Below the pieces are notes generated by a model. That model worked only from the letters and a program-made list of their open reading frames with translations, did not search any database and was not told the origin of the DNA. A DNA stretch of 64,000 nucleotides from Ochrobactrum quorumnocens (GTDB taxonomy: Bacteria; Pseudomonadota; Alphaproteobacteria; Rhizobiales; Rhizobiaceae): contig NZ_CP022604.1 in assembly GCF_002278035.1 (NCBI RefSeq), positions 2,155,501 through 2,219,500 on the forward strand, read 5' to 3'. Position numbers and translations under genes: made by a program. The first letter of the stretch is position 1; every line of letters begins with the position of its first letter. This document shows positions 44,322 through 52,950 of the stretch, in pieces.

Positions 44322-44651
44322 TAACCGACCTCGGCCCCTTCACCGGTCGGATCGTTCGCCGCAACGTGGCCGCTCCGATCGGAAGATTCGAATGAGGCGG
44401 TGCCTTCCGAGCTGCGAGCGTACTACTTGAACGACACCGCTTGCCCAACACCTGTTCCCGAATGCTTTTTGGAGAATCGGCCGATGCGCATGGTGTTGAG
44501 ACTTTCGGAAACGCTGCGAAACAACCGGTTTGAAGCCGGAAGCCGCCATTGCACCTGCCTCGCATCGAGATGCCCCTCGCCCAGATATGGCTCAAACCTT
44601 ATTTTGGCGGTATGCGACTCCGATCCGGTTTTAGGAGAATGCACGAAGAGA
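44322..44651. other. Gap between cargo and the copG-like gene, no recognised gene
   Basis: The sequence holds a CCGACC/GGTCGG dyad just after the SDR stop, which may end transcription. Open frames on both strands in this gap have no recognisable domain. This is the right-hand junction of the cargo block; I see no insertion-sequence ends or target duplication by eye. Confidence 0.45.
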
Positions 44652-45086
44652 TCATTCACGCGCGTCGGGACCAGCCACATCTTCGGAAATCTCCTGACGC
44701 AGCTTCGGCCCCTGCGCCAGACGACGGCCGAGGGCCGTGATGAACGCCTCATAACGCTCGCTGGCCTTGGCACGCGCTGCCTGCGCTGCCGGCTCGGGCA
44801 AGGCTGGCGTCGTAAGAAGCCATGAGCGGATGAACACCGCAAGGGTCTCGACGGCGATGCCGACGTCCCGTTCCAGGCGCGTCATGCGGCGGTCGATCTG
44901 GTCGAGGCGTTTGGCAACCACCGCCTCGCGTCGCTCCGCATCGTCCGGCGAGAGGAACGACGCGATGGCCGCCTCCGCGATCATAGACTGCGACTGGTCG
45001 CGGCGCGCGGCGAAATCCGCCAGTACCTTCTCGACGTCGGGGTCGAGATAGATCGTCGTCTTTATCTTCTTTCGGCGAGTGGTCAT
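44652..45086 (-). CDS. CopG/ribbon-helix-helix protein upstream of the trb genes
   Basis: The 144-residue protein begins TTRRKKIKTTIYLDPDVEKV followed by LADFAARRDQSQSMIAEAAI, a ribbon-helix-helix DNA-binding N terminus. A helical C-terminal half with a hydrophobic stretch (VETLAVFIRSWLLTTPAL) follows. It lies 5 bp after traG and in related elements directly precedes trbB. It probably regulates transfer genes or assists the relaxosome. Confidence 0.82.
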   Translation of the reverse strand: MTTRRKKIKTTIYLDPDVEKVLADFAARRDQSQSMIAEAAIASFLSPDDAERREAVVAKRLDQIDRRMTRLERDVGIAVETLAVFIRSWLLTTPALPEPAAQAARAKASERYEAFITALGRRLAQGPKLRQEISEDVAGPDARE

Positions 45087-45091
45087 GGCGC

Positions 45092-47077
45092 CTACAGCTC
45101 CATGCCGTCATTCGGATCGAGCGAGACCTGCCGCGCGACACCCTGCATCTGGCGGAGCATGCGCCGGTTGCGAATTGCCTCCTCATCAATATCATCCGGC
45201 GGCTCGATCTCGAACTCATTCTCGATCGGCGCCTTCTTCTTTACCGGCTTTACCCGGTGCAGTTCGTGCTGCAGCCGCCGTTCGGATTCGGTCGGATCCT
45301 CGTCGTCGGATCGGCCTGCCGGCTGCGCATCGAGCGCTTCCGGCCGCGCCGGGATCGGCAGGCTACTCCAGTCGTCCGGGCGAACCTGATCCGGGCGCTT
45401 CAGGTCGGGCGGCGACAGCAGGCGCTCACGGAAACGGGCATCCTCATAGTAGCGGGCCTTCTTGGCCCGGATCGGCGGAATGCCGGCAACCATGACGATC
45501 TCGTCGGTGGGCGGAAGCTGCATGATCTCGCCCGGCGTGAGCAACTGGCGGGCGGTTTCCGAGCGGGACACCATCAGGTGGCCGAGCCAGGGCGACAGAC
45601 GGTGCCCGGCATAGTTTTTCATGGCCTTCATCTCGGTGGCCGTCCCGAGGGCGTCCGAGACGCGCCTGGCCGTCCGCTCGTCGTTCGTCGCGAAGCTCAC
45701 GCGAACATGGCAGTTGTCGAGGATCGAATTGTTCGGCCCATAGGCTTTCTCGATCTGGTTCAGCGATTGCGCGATCAGGAAGCTCTTCAACCCATACCCC
45801 GCCATGAAGGCCAGAGCGGTCTCGAAGAAGTCGAGGCGGCCGAGCGCGGGAAACTCGTCGAGCATGAGGAGGAGACGATGGCGCCCGGTCTTCGCCTGGA
45901 GCTCTTCGGTCAGGCGACGGCCGATCTGATTGAGCAGCAGGCGGATCAGCGGCTTGGTCCGGTTGATGTCGCTGGGCGGCACGACGAGGTAGAGCGTCGT
46001 CGGATGCTCGCCGCCGACGATGTCGCTGATCCGCCAGTCGCAACGGCGCGTGACCTCCGCGACCACTGGATCGCGATAGAGGCCGAGAAACGACATGGCG
46101 GTGGAGAGAACGCCGGATCGCTCGTTGTCGGATTTGTTGAGCAGCTCGCGCGCGGCACTCGCGACGACAGGGTGGGGGCCGACCTCGCCCAGATGCGCCG
46201 TCTTCATCATGGCGCGCAGCGTCGACTCCACCGGGCGCTTCGGGTCGGAAAGGAAGTTCGCCACGCCGGCGAGCGTTTTTTCCGGCTCGGCATAGAGGAC
46301 ATGAAGGATCGCGCCGACGAGAAGCGAGTGGCTGGTTTTTTCCCAGTGATTCCTCTTGTCCAACGACCCTTCGGGATCGACCAGGATGTCAGCGATGTTC
46401 TGGACATCGCGCACCTCCCATTCGCCGCGGCGGACCTCGAGCAGCGGATTGTAGGCGGAGGATTTTGGGTTGGTCGGGTCGAACAGCAGTACGCGCCCGT
46501 GGCGCGAACGGAAGCCGGATGTGAGCTGCCAGTTCTCGCCCTTGATATCATGCACGATGGCCGAGCCCGGCCATGTCAGAAGTGAGGGCACAACCAATCC
46601 GACACCCTTGCCCGATCGCGTCGGCGCAAAGCACAGCACATGCTCCGGCCCGTCATGACGCAGATATTCGCGTTCGTATCGGCCCAGCACCGCACCATCG
46701 GGATCGAGCAGACCGGCAGCCTCGATCTCGGGCTTCTCTGCCCAGCGGGCCGAACCATAGGTGGCGACGTTCTTCTGTTCGCGCGCCCGCCAGACCGACA
46801 TGCCGATAGCTACCGCGATGGCGATGAACCCGCCTGATGCCGCGATGATACCGCCGGTAGCGAAGATACCCGGCGCATAGGCGTCGTAAAAATACCACCA
46901 CCACATGATGGCTGCCGGAAAGTAGATCGGCACGCCCAACAGCGTGAACCACGGCTCGCCGAGCTGCGCCTGATAGCCGAGGCTCCAGGCGACATACTGC
47001 GTCGCGCCCCAGGTGGTGGTGAGGACGATGAGGAACACGATCAGGATCTGTCCCCAGAGGATCTTGGTGCCTGACAT
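45092..47077 (-). CDS. traG: TraG/VirD4 type IV coupling protein
   Basis: This 661-residue ATPase starts with membrane segments (ILIVFLIVLTTTWGATQYVA, VPIYFPAAIMWWWYFYDAYA, IIAASGGFIAIAVAIGMSVW). Walker A APTRSGKGVG spans residues 151-160, and Walker B sits in LLLMLDEFPALG. VirD4 proteins bind the relaxase-bound strand and pass it to the Trb channel. The gene is 24 bp from the relaxase gene, on the same strand. Confidence 0.94.
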   Translation of the reverse strand: MSGTKILWGQILIVFLIVLTTTWGATQYVAWSLGYQAQLGEPWFTLLGVPIYFPAAIMWWWYFYDAYAPGIFATGGIIAASGGFIAIAVAIGMSVWRAREQKNVATYGSARWAEKPEIEAAGLLDPDGAVLGRYEREYLRHDGPEHVLCFAPTRSGKGVGLVVPSLLTWPGSAIVHDIKGENWQLTSGFRSRHGRVLLFDPTNPKSSAYNPLLEVRRGEWEVRDVQNIADILVDPEGSLDKRNHWEKTSHSLLVGAILHVLYAEPEKTLAGVANFLSDPKRPVESTLRAMMKTAHLGEVGPHPVVASAARELLNKSDNERSGVLSTAMSFLGLYRDPVVAEVTRRCDWRISDIVGGEHPTTLYLVVPPSDINRTKPLIRLLLNQIGRRLTEELQAKTGRHRLLLMLDEFPALGRLDFFETALAFMAGYGLKSFLIAQSLNQIEKAYGPNNSILDNCHVRVSFATNDERTARRVSDALGTATEMKAMKNYAGHRLSPWLGHLMVSRSETARQLLTPGEIMQLPPTDEIVMVAGIPPIRAKKARYYEDARFRERLLSPPDLKRPDQVRPDDWSSLPIPARPEALDAQPAGRSDDEDPTESERRLQHELHRVKPVKKKAPIENEFEIEPPDDIDEEAIRNRRMLRQMQGVARQVSLDPNDGMEL

Positions 47078-47101
47078 GGCGAGGCTCCTTTCTGACGAGC
47101 G

Positions 47102-48841
47102 TTAGAGACCGAGCCCCCGCTTGCGGCCGAAGTCCCAGTCGATGCCGCCGTCGTCGCGGGCGACGCCGGAGACGTGGCGACCGATCTGCTTTTCGAGAGA
47201 CGGCGACCAGGGAACGAGCTGGAAGCCGAGGCCGTCGTCGATCATGGCGAACCGGCCGGAAGCGAGCGCGAGGCGCTGGCGATAGGAACCGGCGACATAT
47301 TCGCCGCCGCCGGCTTGGTTGAATGACAGGCCGGTCTCCGCGGCGAGCTTTTCGCCCAGCGCACCGACCTCGCGCTGGCGAAGCGTGTTGAGCAGCCGCC
47401 GGGCGAAGACGACACGCCCGCCCTGCCACTCGGCTAGACCCTCACCGATGAGGTGCTCGGCCCGTTGGTCAAGAGCCTGCTGCACCTCGGCGCCGAAGCC
47501 GCCTTCCGAGAGGGCTATCGGTTCGCGAGCAACGGCTTGGCGATCGAGCCAGGTCGCACCCGTTGCGTCGACCTGCGCGTGGATATCCAGATCGGAGCGG
47601 ACGGCGAGCGCGACGCGGCGCTGGCCTTGCGCATCCTCGTAGGCGCGCAGCTCGACGATCGAGCCCGGCGGGCTGTCGCCGGCAGCGTCCATAGGCGGTA
47701 GCTTGATGTGATGGGTGCGCCCGTCCACGCCGTCGACCACGGCATAGGCCGTCCCCTTCAGCTCGTCATCGAGACCGCGTTCGAGCAGGCGGCCGACGAC
47801 GGGCACGTCGAGGCTTTCGCCGGCCAGGACATAGCTCGCCGAGCCGCGCTCGATGCCGCGTTCGGTGAGCGTGTGGTGCATGCGCTTGATGATGTCACCG
47901 CGCTCGCCGAGTTCGCGCAGGACACTCTCCCCCTCGGGCCTGATGAACCATTGCGAATGGCCGACCTGTCCGGCGACGCCGAGAATTTCCAGCGTCCGCA
48001 GCCGGCCGACCTTCAAGGCGTGGAATTCGTCCGGCTGTCGGTCGGCGCGCGGCGCGAGGTCGATGATGCCGGACTTGCCCGCGTCGCGGACGAGTTGCCG
48101 GTCAAGCTGCGTCCAGCGCTCCGTCTCGATCTGGCTCTCGAGGGTGCGGCGGATATCGAGATCGGTGCGCGGTCCCAACTCCTGGGTGATGAGCTCGCGC
48201 GCCCGGTCGCGCATGCCCTCCTTGATGTAGTCGCGCGAGATCACGAGGTCCTGGCCGTCGTCCCTCACGCCCCGCACGATCAGGTGGACATGCGGATGCT
48301 CGGTGTTCCAGTGATCGACGGCCACCCAGTCGAGCTTCGTGCCGAGATCCTTTTCCATCTGGCCGACGTGATCACGAGTGAAGGATCTGAGATCGGCCAT
48401 GTCGGGCGCGTCGTCGGGCGAGACGATGAAGCGGAAATGGTGCCGGTCATCACCACAGCGCTCTGCGAAGGCGCGGGCATCCGCATTCTCCGTTCCCGGC
48501 CCGAACAGCCGCGCCTTCTCCCCATCACGGGTCACGCCGTCGCGGCGCAGATAATCGAGATGGGTTCCGAGCGGTGCGGACCGGGGGGAGTGGCGGACCA
48601 CACGCGCCTTCACGACGGCGCCGCGGGTGCGCGACGTGATGAGGCGGTTGGCCTGAATGCTGGCGCGCTGGCCACGCCCGAAGCGTGAGCGATTGCCAGA
48701 GGTGACGCGGCCGGAGCGCGAGACGCCGCCGCCTGCCTTCTTCGCTGCGGCGAGCGCCTGCGCAACGAAAGGCCGGCTCTGTTGCGCGCGGGTCGATCGG
48801 ATGCGCCCCGGACGGATGCGGAACTCGTGGTCATCGGACAT
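47102..48841 (-). CDS. MOBP-type relaxase with DUF3363 region (RlxS/VirD2-like)
   Basis: I chose ATG 48841; a GTG at 48856 is possible. The protein (about 579 residues) starts with a basic segment. A candidate catalytic Tyr lies in GTHLDYLRRDGVTRDG, and the metal-binding His cluster is in VDHWNTEHPHVHLIVRGVRD. The C-terminal two-thirds is the DUF3363 region. It nicks oriT, stays bound to the 5' end and leads the strand into the recipient. The candidate oriT lies immediately upstream. Confidence 0.92.
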   Translation of the reverse strand: MSDDHEFRIRPGRIRSTRAQQSRPFVAQALAAAKKAGGGVSRSGRVTSGNRSRFGRGQRASIQANRLITSRTRGAVVKARVVRHSPRSAPLGTHLDYLRRDGVTRDGEKARLFGPGTENADARAFAERCGDDRHHFRFIVSPDDAPDMADLRSFTRDHVGQMEKDLGTKLDWVAVDHWNTEHPHVHLIVRGVRDDGQDLVISRDYIKEGMRDRARELITQELGPRTDLDIRRTLESQIETERWTQLDRQLVRDAGKSGIIDLAPRADRQPDEFHALKVGRLRTLEILGVAGQVGHSQWFIRPEGESVLRELGERGDIIKRMHHTLTERGIERGSASYVLAGESLDVPVVGRLLERGLDDELKGTAYAVVDGVDGRTHHIKLPPMDAAGDSPPGSIVELRAYEDAQGQRRVALAVRSDLDIHAQVDATGATWLDRQAVAREPIALSEGGFGAEVQQALDQRAEHLIGEGLAEWQGGRVVFARRLLNTLRQREVGALGEKLAAETGLSFNQAGGGEYVAGSYRQRLALASGRFAMIDDGLGFQLVPWSPSLEKQIGRHVSGVARDDGGIDWDFGRKRGLGL

Positions 48842-48852
48842 GACGTGACCCC

Positions 48853-49060
48853 GCACGGTGCAAAAAGGACCAGAAAATCAGGAAGATGGGCGCGGAGCGC
48901 ACGGTGCGCGAAGGCGCTGCACGGTGCGGAACGCGCCAAAAATATGAACAAAAACAACCGCCCGACCGAAGCGCACCGTGCGCCCTTTTATCCTGCCATC
49001 GTTCGGTTGCTGCGCCTGCCGCCACCCACGGCGCTCTCCAGAACACGCCAGCGCACGGTG
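48853..49060. other. oriT: Candidate origin of transfer (oriT)
   Basis: The 243-bp gap upstream of the relaxase gene contains TATCCTGC at 48991-48998, the core of the IncP-type nic site (nick expected between 48997 and 48998 on this strand). A 13-bp dyad, GCGCACCGTGCGC, stands 5 bp to its left (48973-48985). The block GCACGGTGC occurs at 48853, 48898 (inside a second 13-bp dyad at 48897-48909) and 48919, inverted at 48975, and partially at 49053. Between them lies an AT-rich run (48938-48957). This is the layout of a MOBP oriT. Confidence 0.8.
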
Positions 49061-49084
49061 GGATGCGAATTGCCGCCGAGCCGC

Positions 49085-49852
49085 TCATGGCCGGCCTCCG
49101 GTGGCATTCCGAGCGACGAACAGCCCGTCCGGCTGTGCCGCGATAAGCATCTGCGGTGTCGCCGTGACGGGTGAACGGGCGTCGCCCGGCGAGCGATCCG
49201 GAGACGCGGAATTGACGGGTGAAGCGCCGTCATCGCGCCCGACGAAGATTGCCGCCTCGCGCCAGTCGAGCGGCCGGGCGATCGCCGAACCGCTCTTCGA
49301 AGGGCGCTCGCCGCGCAGCGCGGGCGCGAGCGAAGCGACGTAAGCCCGCGTCTCGGCGGGCAGCGGACGACCCTTCGAGCGATGTTCGTCATAGCGCGCA
49401 GGCCCCGCGTTGTAGGCCCCGAGCATGGCGGCGATGTCGCCATAGCGATCCCACATCTCGCGCAGGTACGCCGTGCCCGCGAGGATGTTATCGCGCGGAT
49501 CATAAGGATTGCGGCCGAGGCCGTAGCGGACGCGAAGCTCGGCCCATGTGTCCGGCATGACCTGCATCAAACCCATCGCGCCCGCCGAGGAGACGGCGCG
49601 CACATCGCCCGCGCTCTCGGCGCGCATGACGGAGATGATCCATGCAGGCGGAATGCCGAAGCGGCGCGATGCCTCGGCGATATGCGCGGCATGTGGATGC
49701 CCAGCCGCGGCACGCACCGGCGACGAGACTTGCGCCAGAGCCGTCGGCGGTGCGGCTGCGGCGAAGATCAGGCCGGAAAGAAGAAAGAGGAGCGCGGAGC
49801 GCCGGACGGCGGAAGTGCGTCCGGCGGGCGCGCGGTCTCGGGGCGCCACCAT
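49085..49852 (-). CDS. VirB1-like lytic transglycosylase
   Basis: A signal peptide (ALLFLLSGLIFAAAAPPTAL) precedes an SLT domain. The catalytic Glu is in ISVMRAESAGDVRAVSSAGA, with the motifs GLMQVMPDTWAELR and NILAGTAYLREMWDRYG, and AYNAGPARY at the end. It opens peptidoglycan locally so the mating channel can cross it. Its ATG follows the DUF736 stop directly (TGA then ATG). The C-terminal 60 residues are Pro/Ser-rich and look disordered. Confidence 0.9.
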   Translation of the reverse strand: MVAPRDRAPAGRTSAVRRSALLFLLSGLIFAAAAPPTALAQVSSPVRAAAGHPHAAHIAEASRRFGIPPAWIISVMRAESAGDVRAVSSAGAMGLMQVMPDTWAELRVRYGLGRNPYDPRDNILAGTAYLREMWDRYGDIAAMLGAYNAGPARYDEHRSKGRPLPAETRAYVASLAPALRGERPSKSGSAIARPLDWREAAIFVGRDDGASPVNSASPDRSPGDARSPVTATPQMLIAAQPDGLFVARNATGGRP

Positions 49853-50188
49853 TCAGTCCTCCTGCCGCTTCTTGGGAGGCTGGACGGTGTTCAACACCCA
49901 GGCGGAACCGTCGTCGCCGGTGCGGAAGAGATTTGCGCGAAACGTGCCGCCGAGAAGCGGGCTGTAGATCGTGACAGAGACGAACTCGCCGGCGCGCTCG
50001 CCGACATGCGTCCAGCCCGCACCGATGTCGAGGCCGTCTTCGTCACCGAGCAGGACGCGGTATTTCGGGGCGTTCTCAGTCTCCGAGGGTTCGGCAGGAA
50101 CGAGGGTCATTTCCTCTTTGATGCCGAGCGTCCGGAACTCGCCTTCAAAGCCGGTTTCCGTGCGCGTGAACTGTCCGATCTGGGCCAT
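49853..50188 (-). CDS. DUF736-family protein
   Basis: The 111-residue product (MAQIGQFTRTETGFEGEFRT, with AGEFVSVTIYSPLLGGTFRA near the end) matches DUF736, small soluble proteins encoded between the transglycosylase and traF in these elements. No activity is established. It is in step with its neighbours on the minus strand, 45 bp from traF. Confidence 0.88.
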   Translation of the reverse strand: MAQIGQFTRTETGFEGEFRTLGIKEEMTLVPAEPSETENAPKYRVLLGDEDGLDIGAGWTHVGERAGEFVSVTIYSPLLGGTFRANLFRTGDDGSAWVLNTVQPPKKRQED

Positions 50189-50233
50189 GGTCGTGGTCTC
50201 CTATGCTGCGGTGGGGTGGCGAAGGGCGCGCGC

Positions 50234-50779
50234 TCACCGCGTCGGCGCGCGCCAGACAAAGTGGCCGTCGCCGTCCTCGTCGGTGAAAAGCGGGGTGGCC
50301 CGGCCGATCACCGCCGCGGCGGGGAATGGGCCGAAGTAGCGACCGTCGAGGCTGTCGGCGGCCTCGAGGTTCATGAGGAAAAGTTCGTCGCCGGCGATGA
50401 CACGGCAGCCCCGCCAGACCGGCAGGTCGCGGCCAGGGCTGTCGCGGTCGCGGGCCTCGCCAAGCGGAACGTCGTCGACCGTGACGGCGCGGCCGTTGCG
50501 GCATACGCGCTGACCCGGCAGGCCAACGACGTGCTTGAGGATCGGCACGTCGCGGGCGACATAGCCGCGTTCGACCATGAAGGAGGCGAACGGCTTCGGC
50601 GCCATGACGGCGACGAGATCCGGCACTTCGATCCGCTCGGCCGGCGATATCGTGTAGAAGCCGATCGGCGCGCTCGCCGTCGCATTCCAGATGAGTTTCA
50701 GCGGCACCGGCATGGCGCCGGCCGCGGCGATGCCGAGCACGGCGACGGATGTCGCCGCGAGATAGCCGAGCCGCGTCAT
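50234..50779 (-). CDS. traF: TraF-type S26 signal peptidase
   Basis: This 181-residue protein has an N-terminal membrane segment (LGYLAATSVAVLGIAAAGAM). The catalytic Ser36 is in NATASAPIGFY and Lys82 in VPILKHVVGLPGQRV. These are the Ser/Lys dyad of S26 peptidases such as TraF of RP4, which matures the TrbC pilin by cyclisation. The substrate here is probably the TrbC protein at 40070. The start overlaps the DUF2840 stop by 4 bp. Confidence 0.9.
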   Translation of the reverse strand: MTRLGYLAATSVAVLGIAAAGAMPVPLKLIWNATASAPIGFYTISPAERIEVPDLVAVMAPKPFASFMVERGYVARDVPILKHVVGLPGQRVCRNGRAVTVDDVPLGEARDRDSPGRDLPVWRGCRVIAGDELFLMNLEAADSLDGRYFGPFPAAAVIGRATPLFTDEDGDGHFVWRAPTR

Positions 50780-51294
50780 CGTCCGAACTCCCGCCGTCGG
50801 AGCCAGGCTTGGTGGCGCTCGGCCGTGTACGGGCGCGGCGTCTCGCCGGCATTCATCCAGTGCGCGACGTGCCGCCAGTGATCGGGATCGGCGTCGGCGG
50901 GATCGATGCCGAGGGCCTCGATGCCGTCGACATGGCGAAGCACGTCCTCGACCTTGGGCCAGCTTTCGACCTTCAGCAGGATTTCGCCGCCAGGACGCAC
51001 GAAGGGCAGCGTCTGGAACGGCTCGCCGCGATCGACCGCGCGGACGATGTCCAGGCGCGAGATGATCGTTCCGTACTCGTTCGCTGCCCAGCGAACGAGG
51101 CAGAAGACCGTGCCGGGCGCGAAGCCGACCACCCTGTGCCGGCGGTCGAGTTTCTGCTCGTAGCTTTCGCGGCCGAACCTGATCCAGTTCTCGATGCGCT
51201 TTTCGATCCAGGTGAGCTCGACGAGCGTGGTGAAAGCGGCGGGACCGTCCGGCAACAGACGACCGCCGATGCGGAGCGCCGCATTGCCGGTCAT
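50776..51294 (-). CDS. DUF2840-family protein
   Basis: This 172-residue protein contains LTWIEKRIENWIRFGRESYE, VVGFAPGTVFCLVRWAANEY and YGTIISRLDIVRAV, matching DUF2840, which is found beside traF in alphaproteobacterial conjugative elements. There is no signal peptide and the function is unknown. It overlaps both neighbours by ATGA. Confidence 0.85.
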   Translation of the reverse strand: MTGNAALRIGGRLLPDGPAAFTTLVELTWIEKRIENWIRFGRESYEQKLDRRHRVVGFAPGTVFCLVRWAANEYGTIISRLDIVRAVDRGEPFQTLPFVRPGGEILLKVESWPKVEDVLRHVDGIEALGIDPADADPDHWRHVAHWMNAGETPRPYTAERHQAWLRRREFGR

Positions 51295-51545
51295 GGTGTA
51301 TCTCCTTGGGTGTCGGGGAATTCGCGCTCGAGCAGCTCGCGCAGCATGTCGGCGACGGTGACGCCGCGGCTGAAGGCGGCGATCTTGATCCGGCCGCGGA
51401 GCTCAGGTGTAATGTCGATGGTGAGCCGGGCCGTGAAGGTCACGGCTGCACCATTGCGTGGCGGAGGCGTGTCGCCTGCCTTGATCCAGCCGTCCGGATC
51501 GGCAGGACGTTGCGCGAACCCGCGCTTTTCGGCGGGGGCCGTCAT
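51291..51545 (-). CDS. Ribbon-helix-helix-like protein downstream of parA
   Basis: The 84-residue product ends in AAVTFTARLTIDITPELRGR followed by IKIAAFSRGVTVADMLRELL, a beta-strand plus two helices of the RHH fold. The N terminus (DPDGWIKAGDTPPP) is a short extension. Because it is coupled to parA, rep and a methyltransferase gene, it could be the DNA-binding partner in partition, but it could equally be a transfer regulator. Confidence 0.75.
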   Translation of the reverse strand: MTAPAEKRGFAQRPADPDGWIKAGDTPPPRNGAAVTFTARLTIDITPELRGRIKIAAFSRGVTVADMLRELLEREFPDTQGDTP

Positions 51546-52300
51546 GACGCGCCTCCGTCATGGAACGGCAGCACGGTGGCGATGCGGTCGCGGGCGCGGT
51601 CGGCCATCGTGGGGTCTATCTCGCAGCCGATATAGCGGCGGCCAGAGAGCCGGCAGGCTTCGCCCGCGGAGCCGGAGCCGGCGAACCAATCGCCGATCAG
51701 GCCGCCTTCCGGGCAGCTCGTGCGGATCAGGATTTCGAGGAGCGCCGACGGCTTTTCAGTCGGGTGGATCGCGCGGCCGTGGCAGTTGCGCAGGTAGATG
51801 ACCGAGCGCATGAGGCGCGGCCCGCCGTCGTGGCTGACATAGTGGCCAGCGTCGATCTGGCCGGTATGGGGCGGACGCTGCTTGCGCCGCACGGTGCGGG
51901 CCGTCGCGTCGGGCGTGGTTTGTGGGTCGTTGTAGATCGCGCGCCATGGCGTCTCGGCGGGGTAGAATTGAACGGCCAGTTCATGCACCCGCTTGAAGCG
52001 GTCCGCATGGAAGCCGGTGCCGTTCTGCTTCTCCCAGACGATCTCCTGGGCGAGCCGCAGGCCGGCGTCGGCGAAGCGGTCGGCGGTTGCCATGAAGCTG
52101 CGCAGCGAACCGAAGACCCACATCGAGCCGGTCGGGGCAAGCGCGCCGCGCGCGAGCGCCAGCCAGCCCTCGACGCGGCGATCCCAGGCGAGCGATGTCT
52201 CCCCGTAAGGGGGATCGGCGAGGATCATGTCGAACGGGCCCCGCGCCGGCATGCGATCGCGGCAGTCTCCGGACAATATGATTTCGGGGAGAACCGTCAT
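51542..52300 (-). CDS. Solitary adenine/cytosine-N4 DNA methyltransferase
   Basis: The catalytic motif DPPY is at residues 29-32 and the AdoMet motif GDWFAGSGSAGEACRLSGR lies near the C terminus, with the target-recognition region between, which is the order of beta-class enzymes. It is 252 residues long. No restriction gene is near, so it is an orphan methylase: it may protect the element from host restriction or mark it for replication control. It overlaps parA and the RHH gene by 4 bp each. Confidence 0.9.
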   Translation of the reverse strand: MTVLPEIILSGDCRDRMPARGPFDMILADPPYGETSLAWDRRVEGWLALARGALAPTGSMWVFGSLRSFMATADRFADAGLRLAQEIVWEKQNGTGFHADRFKRVHELAVQFYPAETPWRAIYNDPQTTPDATARTVRRKQRPPHTGQIDAGHYVSHDGGPRLMRSVIYLRNCHGRAIHPTEKPSALLEILIRTSCPEGGLIGDWFAGSGSAGEACRLSGRRYIGCEIDPTMADRARDRIATVLPFHDGGAS

Positions 52301-52950
52301 GTCGCGGTCCTCCCGATGCCGAGACGCTCGACCTCGGCCGCCAGTGCCGCGATCTCGCGCGCGGCGGGCGAACGCCGGTCGATGTCTGACGCGAGCCGCC
52401 CGGTCTGCGCGGCGTCGGCGAAGACGACGCGCTGGCCGATCGTTGTGGCGAGCACTGGCGGATCGTGATCAGCCAGGGTCTCGGCCGTCTCGCGAGCGAT
52501 GACGGTGCGGGCGCCGCAGCTGTTCAGCACGAAACGGGCGGTGAGCTGGGGCCGGTAGATGCGCGCCTCCGCCAGGAGCGCCAGCATCTCGGCGGAGGCC
52601 CAGCCGTCGAGCGGTGACGGCTGCACCGGGATCAGCACGAGGTCGGCGGCGAGCAGCGCGGAGCGCATGAGGCCGGCGACACGCGGCGGGCCATCGATGA
52701 CAACGTGATCGACGTCTCGCGCGAGTTCGGGTGCCTCGCGATGCAGCGTGTCGCGTGCCAGGCCGACGACGCCAAAGGCGCGTGGCAGGTTCTCGCGCGA
52801 GCGCTGCTGCGACCAGTCGAGCGCCGAGCCCTGCGGGTCGGCGTCGATCAGGGTCACGCGCTTGCCGCGCATCGCCAGTTCGCCGGCGAGATGCAGCGCG
52901 AGCGTCGTCTTACCGACGCCGCCTTTCTGGTTGAGAAGCGCGACGATCAT
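52297..52950 (-). CDS. parA: ParA-family partition ATPase
   Basis: This 217-residue protein has the deviant Walker A motif QKGGVGKTTLA at residues 8-18, LIDADPQGSALDWSQQR and VVIDGPPR. It lacks an N-terminal HTH, so it is a small type Ib-like ParA. With a DNA-binding partner it segregates or stabilises the circular form of the element. It overlaps the rep gene by 4 bp. Confidence 0.92.
   Translation of the reverse strand: MIVALLNQKGGVGKTTLALHLAGELAMRGKRVTLIDADPQGSALDWSQQRSRENLPRAFGVVGLARDTLHREAPELARDVDHVVIDGPPRVAGLMRSALLAADLVLIPVQPSPLDGWASAEMLALLAEARIYRPQLTARFVLNSCGARTVIARETAETLADHDPPVLATTIGQRVVFADAAQTGRLASDIDRRSPAAREIAALAAEVERLGIGRTAT

Noticed and set aside
49382..50881. Long plus-strand open frame opposite the transglycosylase, DUF736 and traF genes
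   Set aside because: Antisense shadow of conserved genes.
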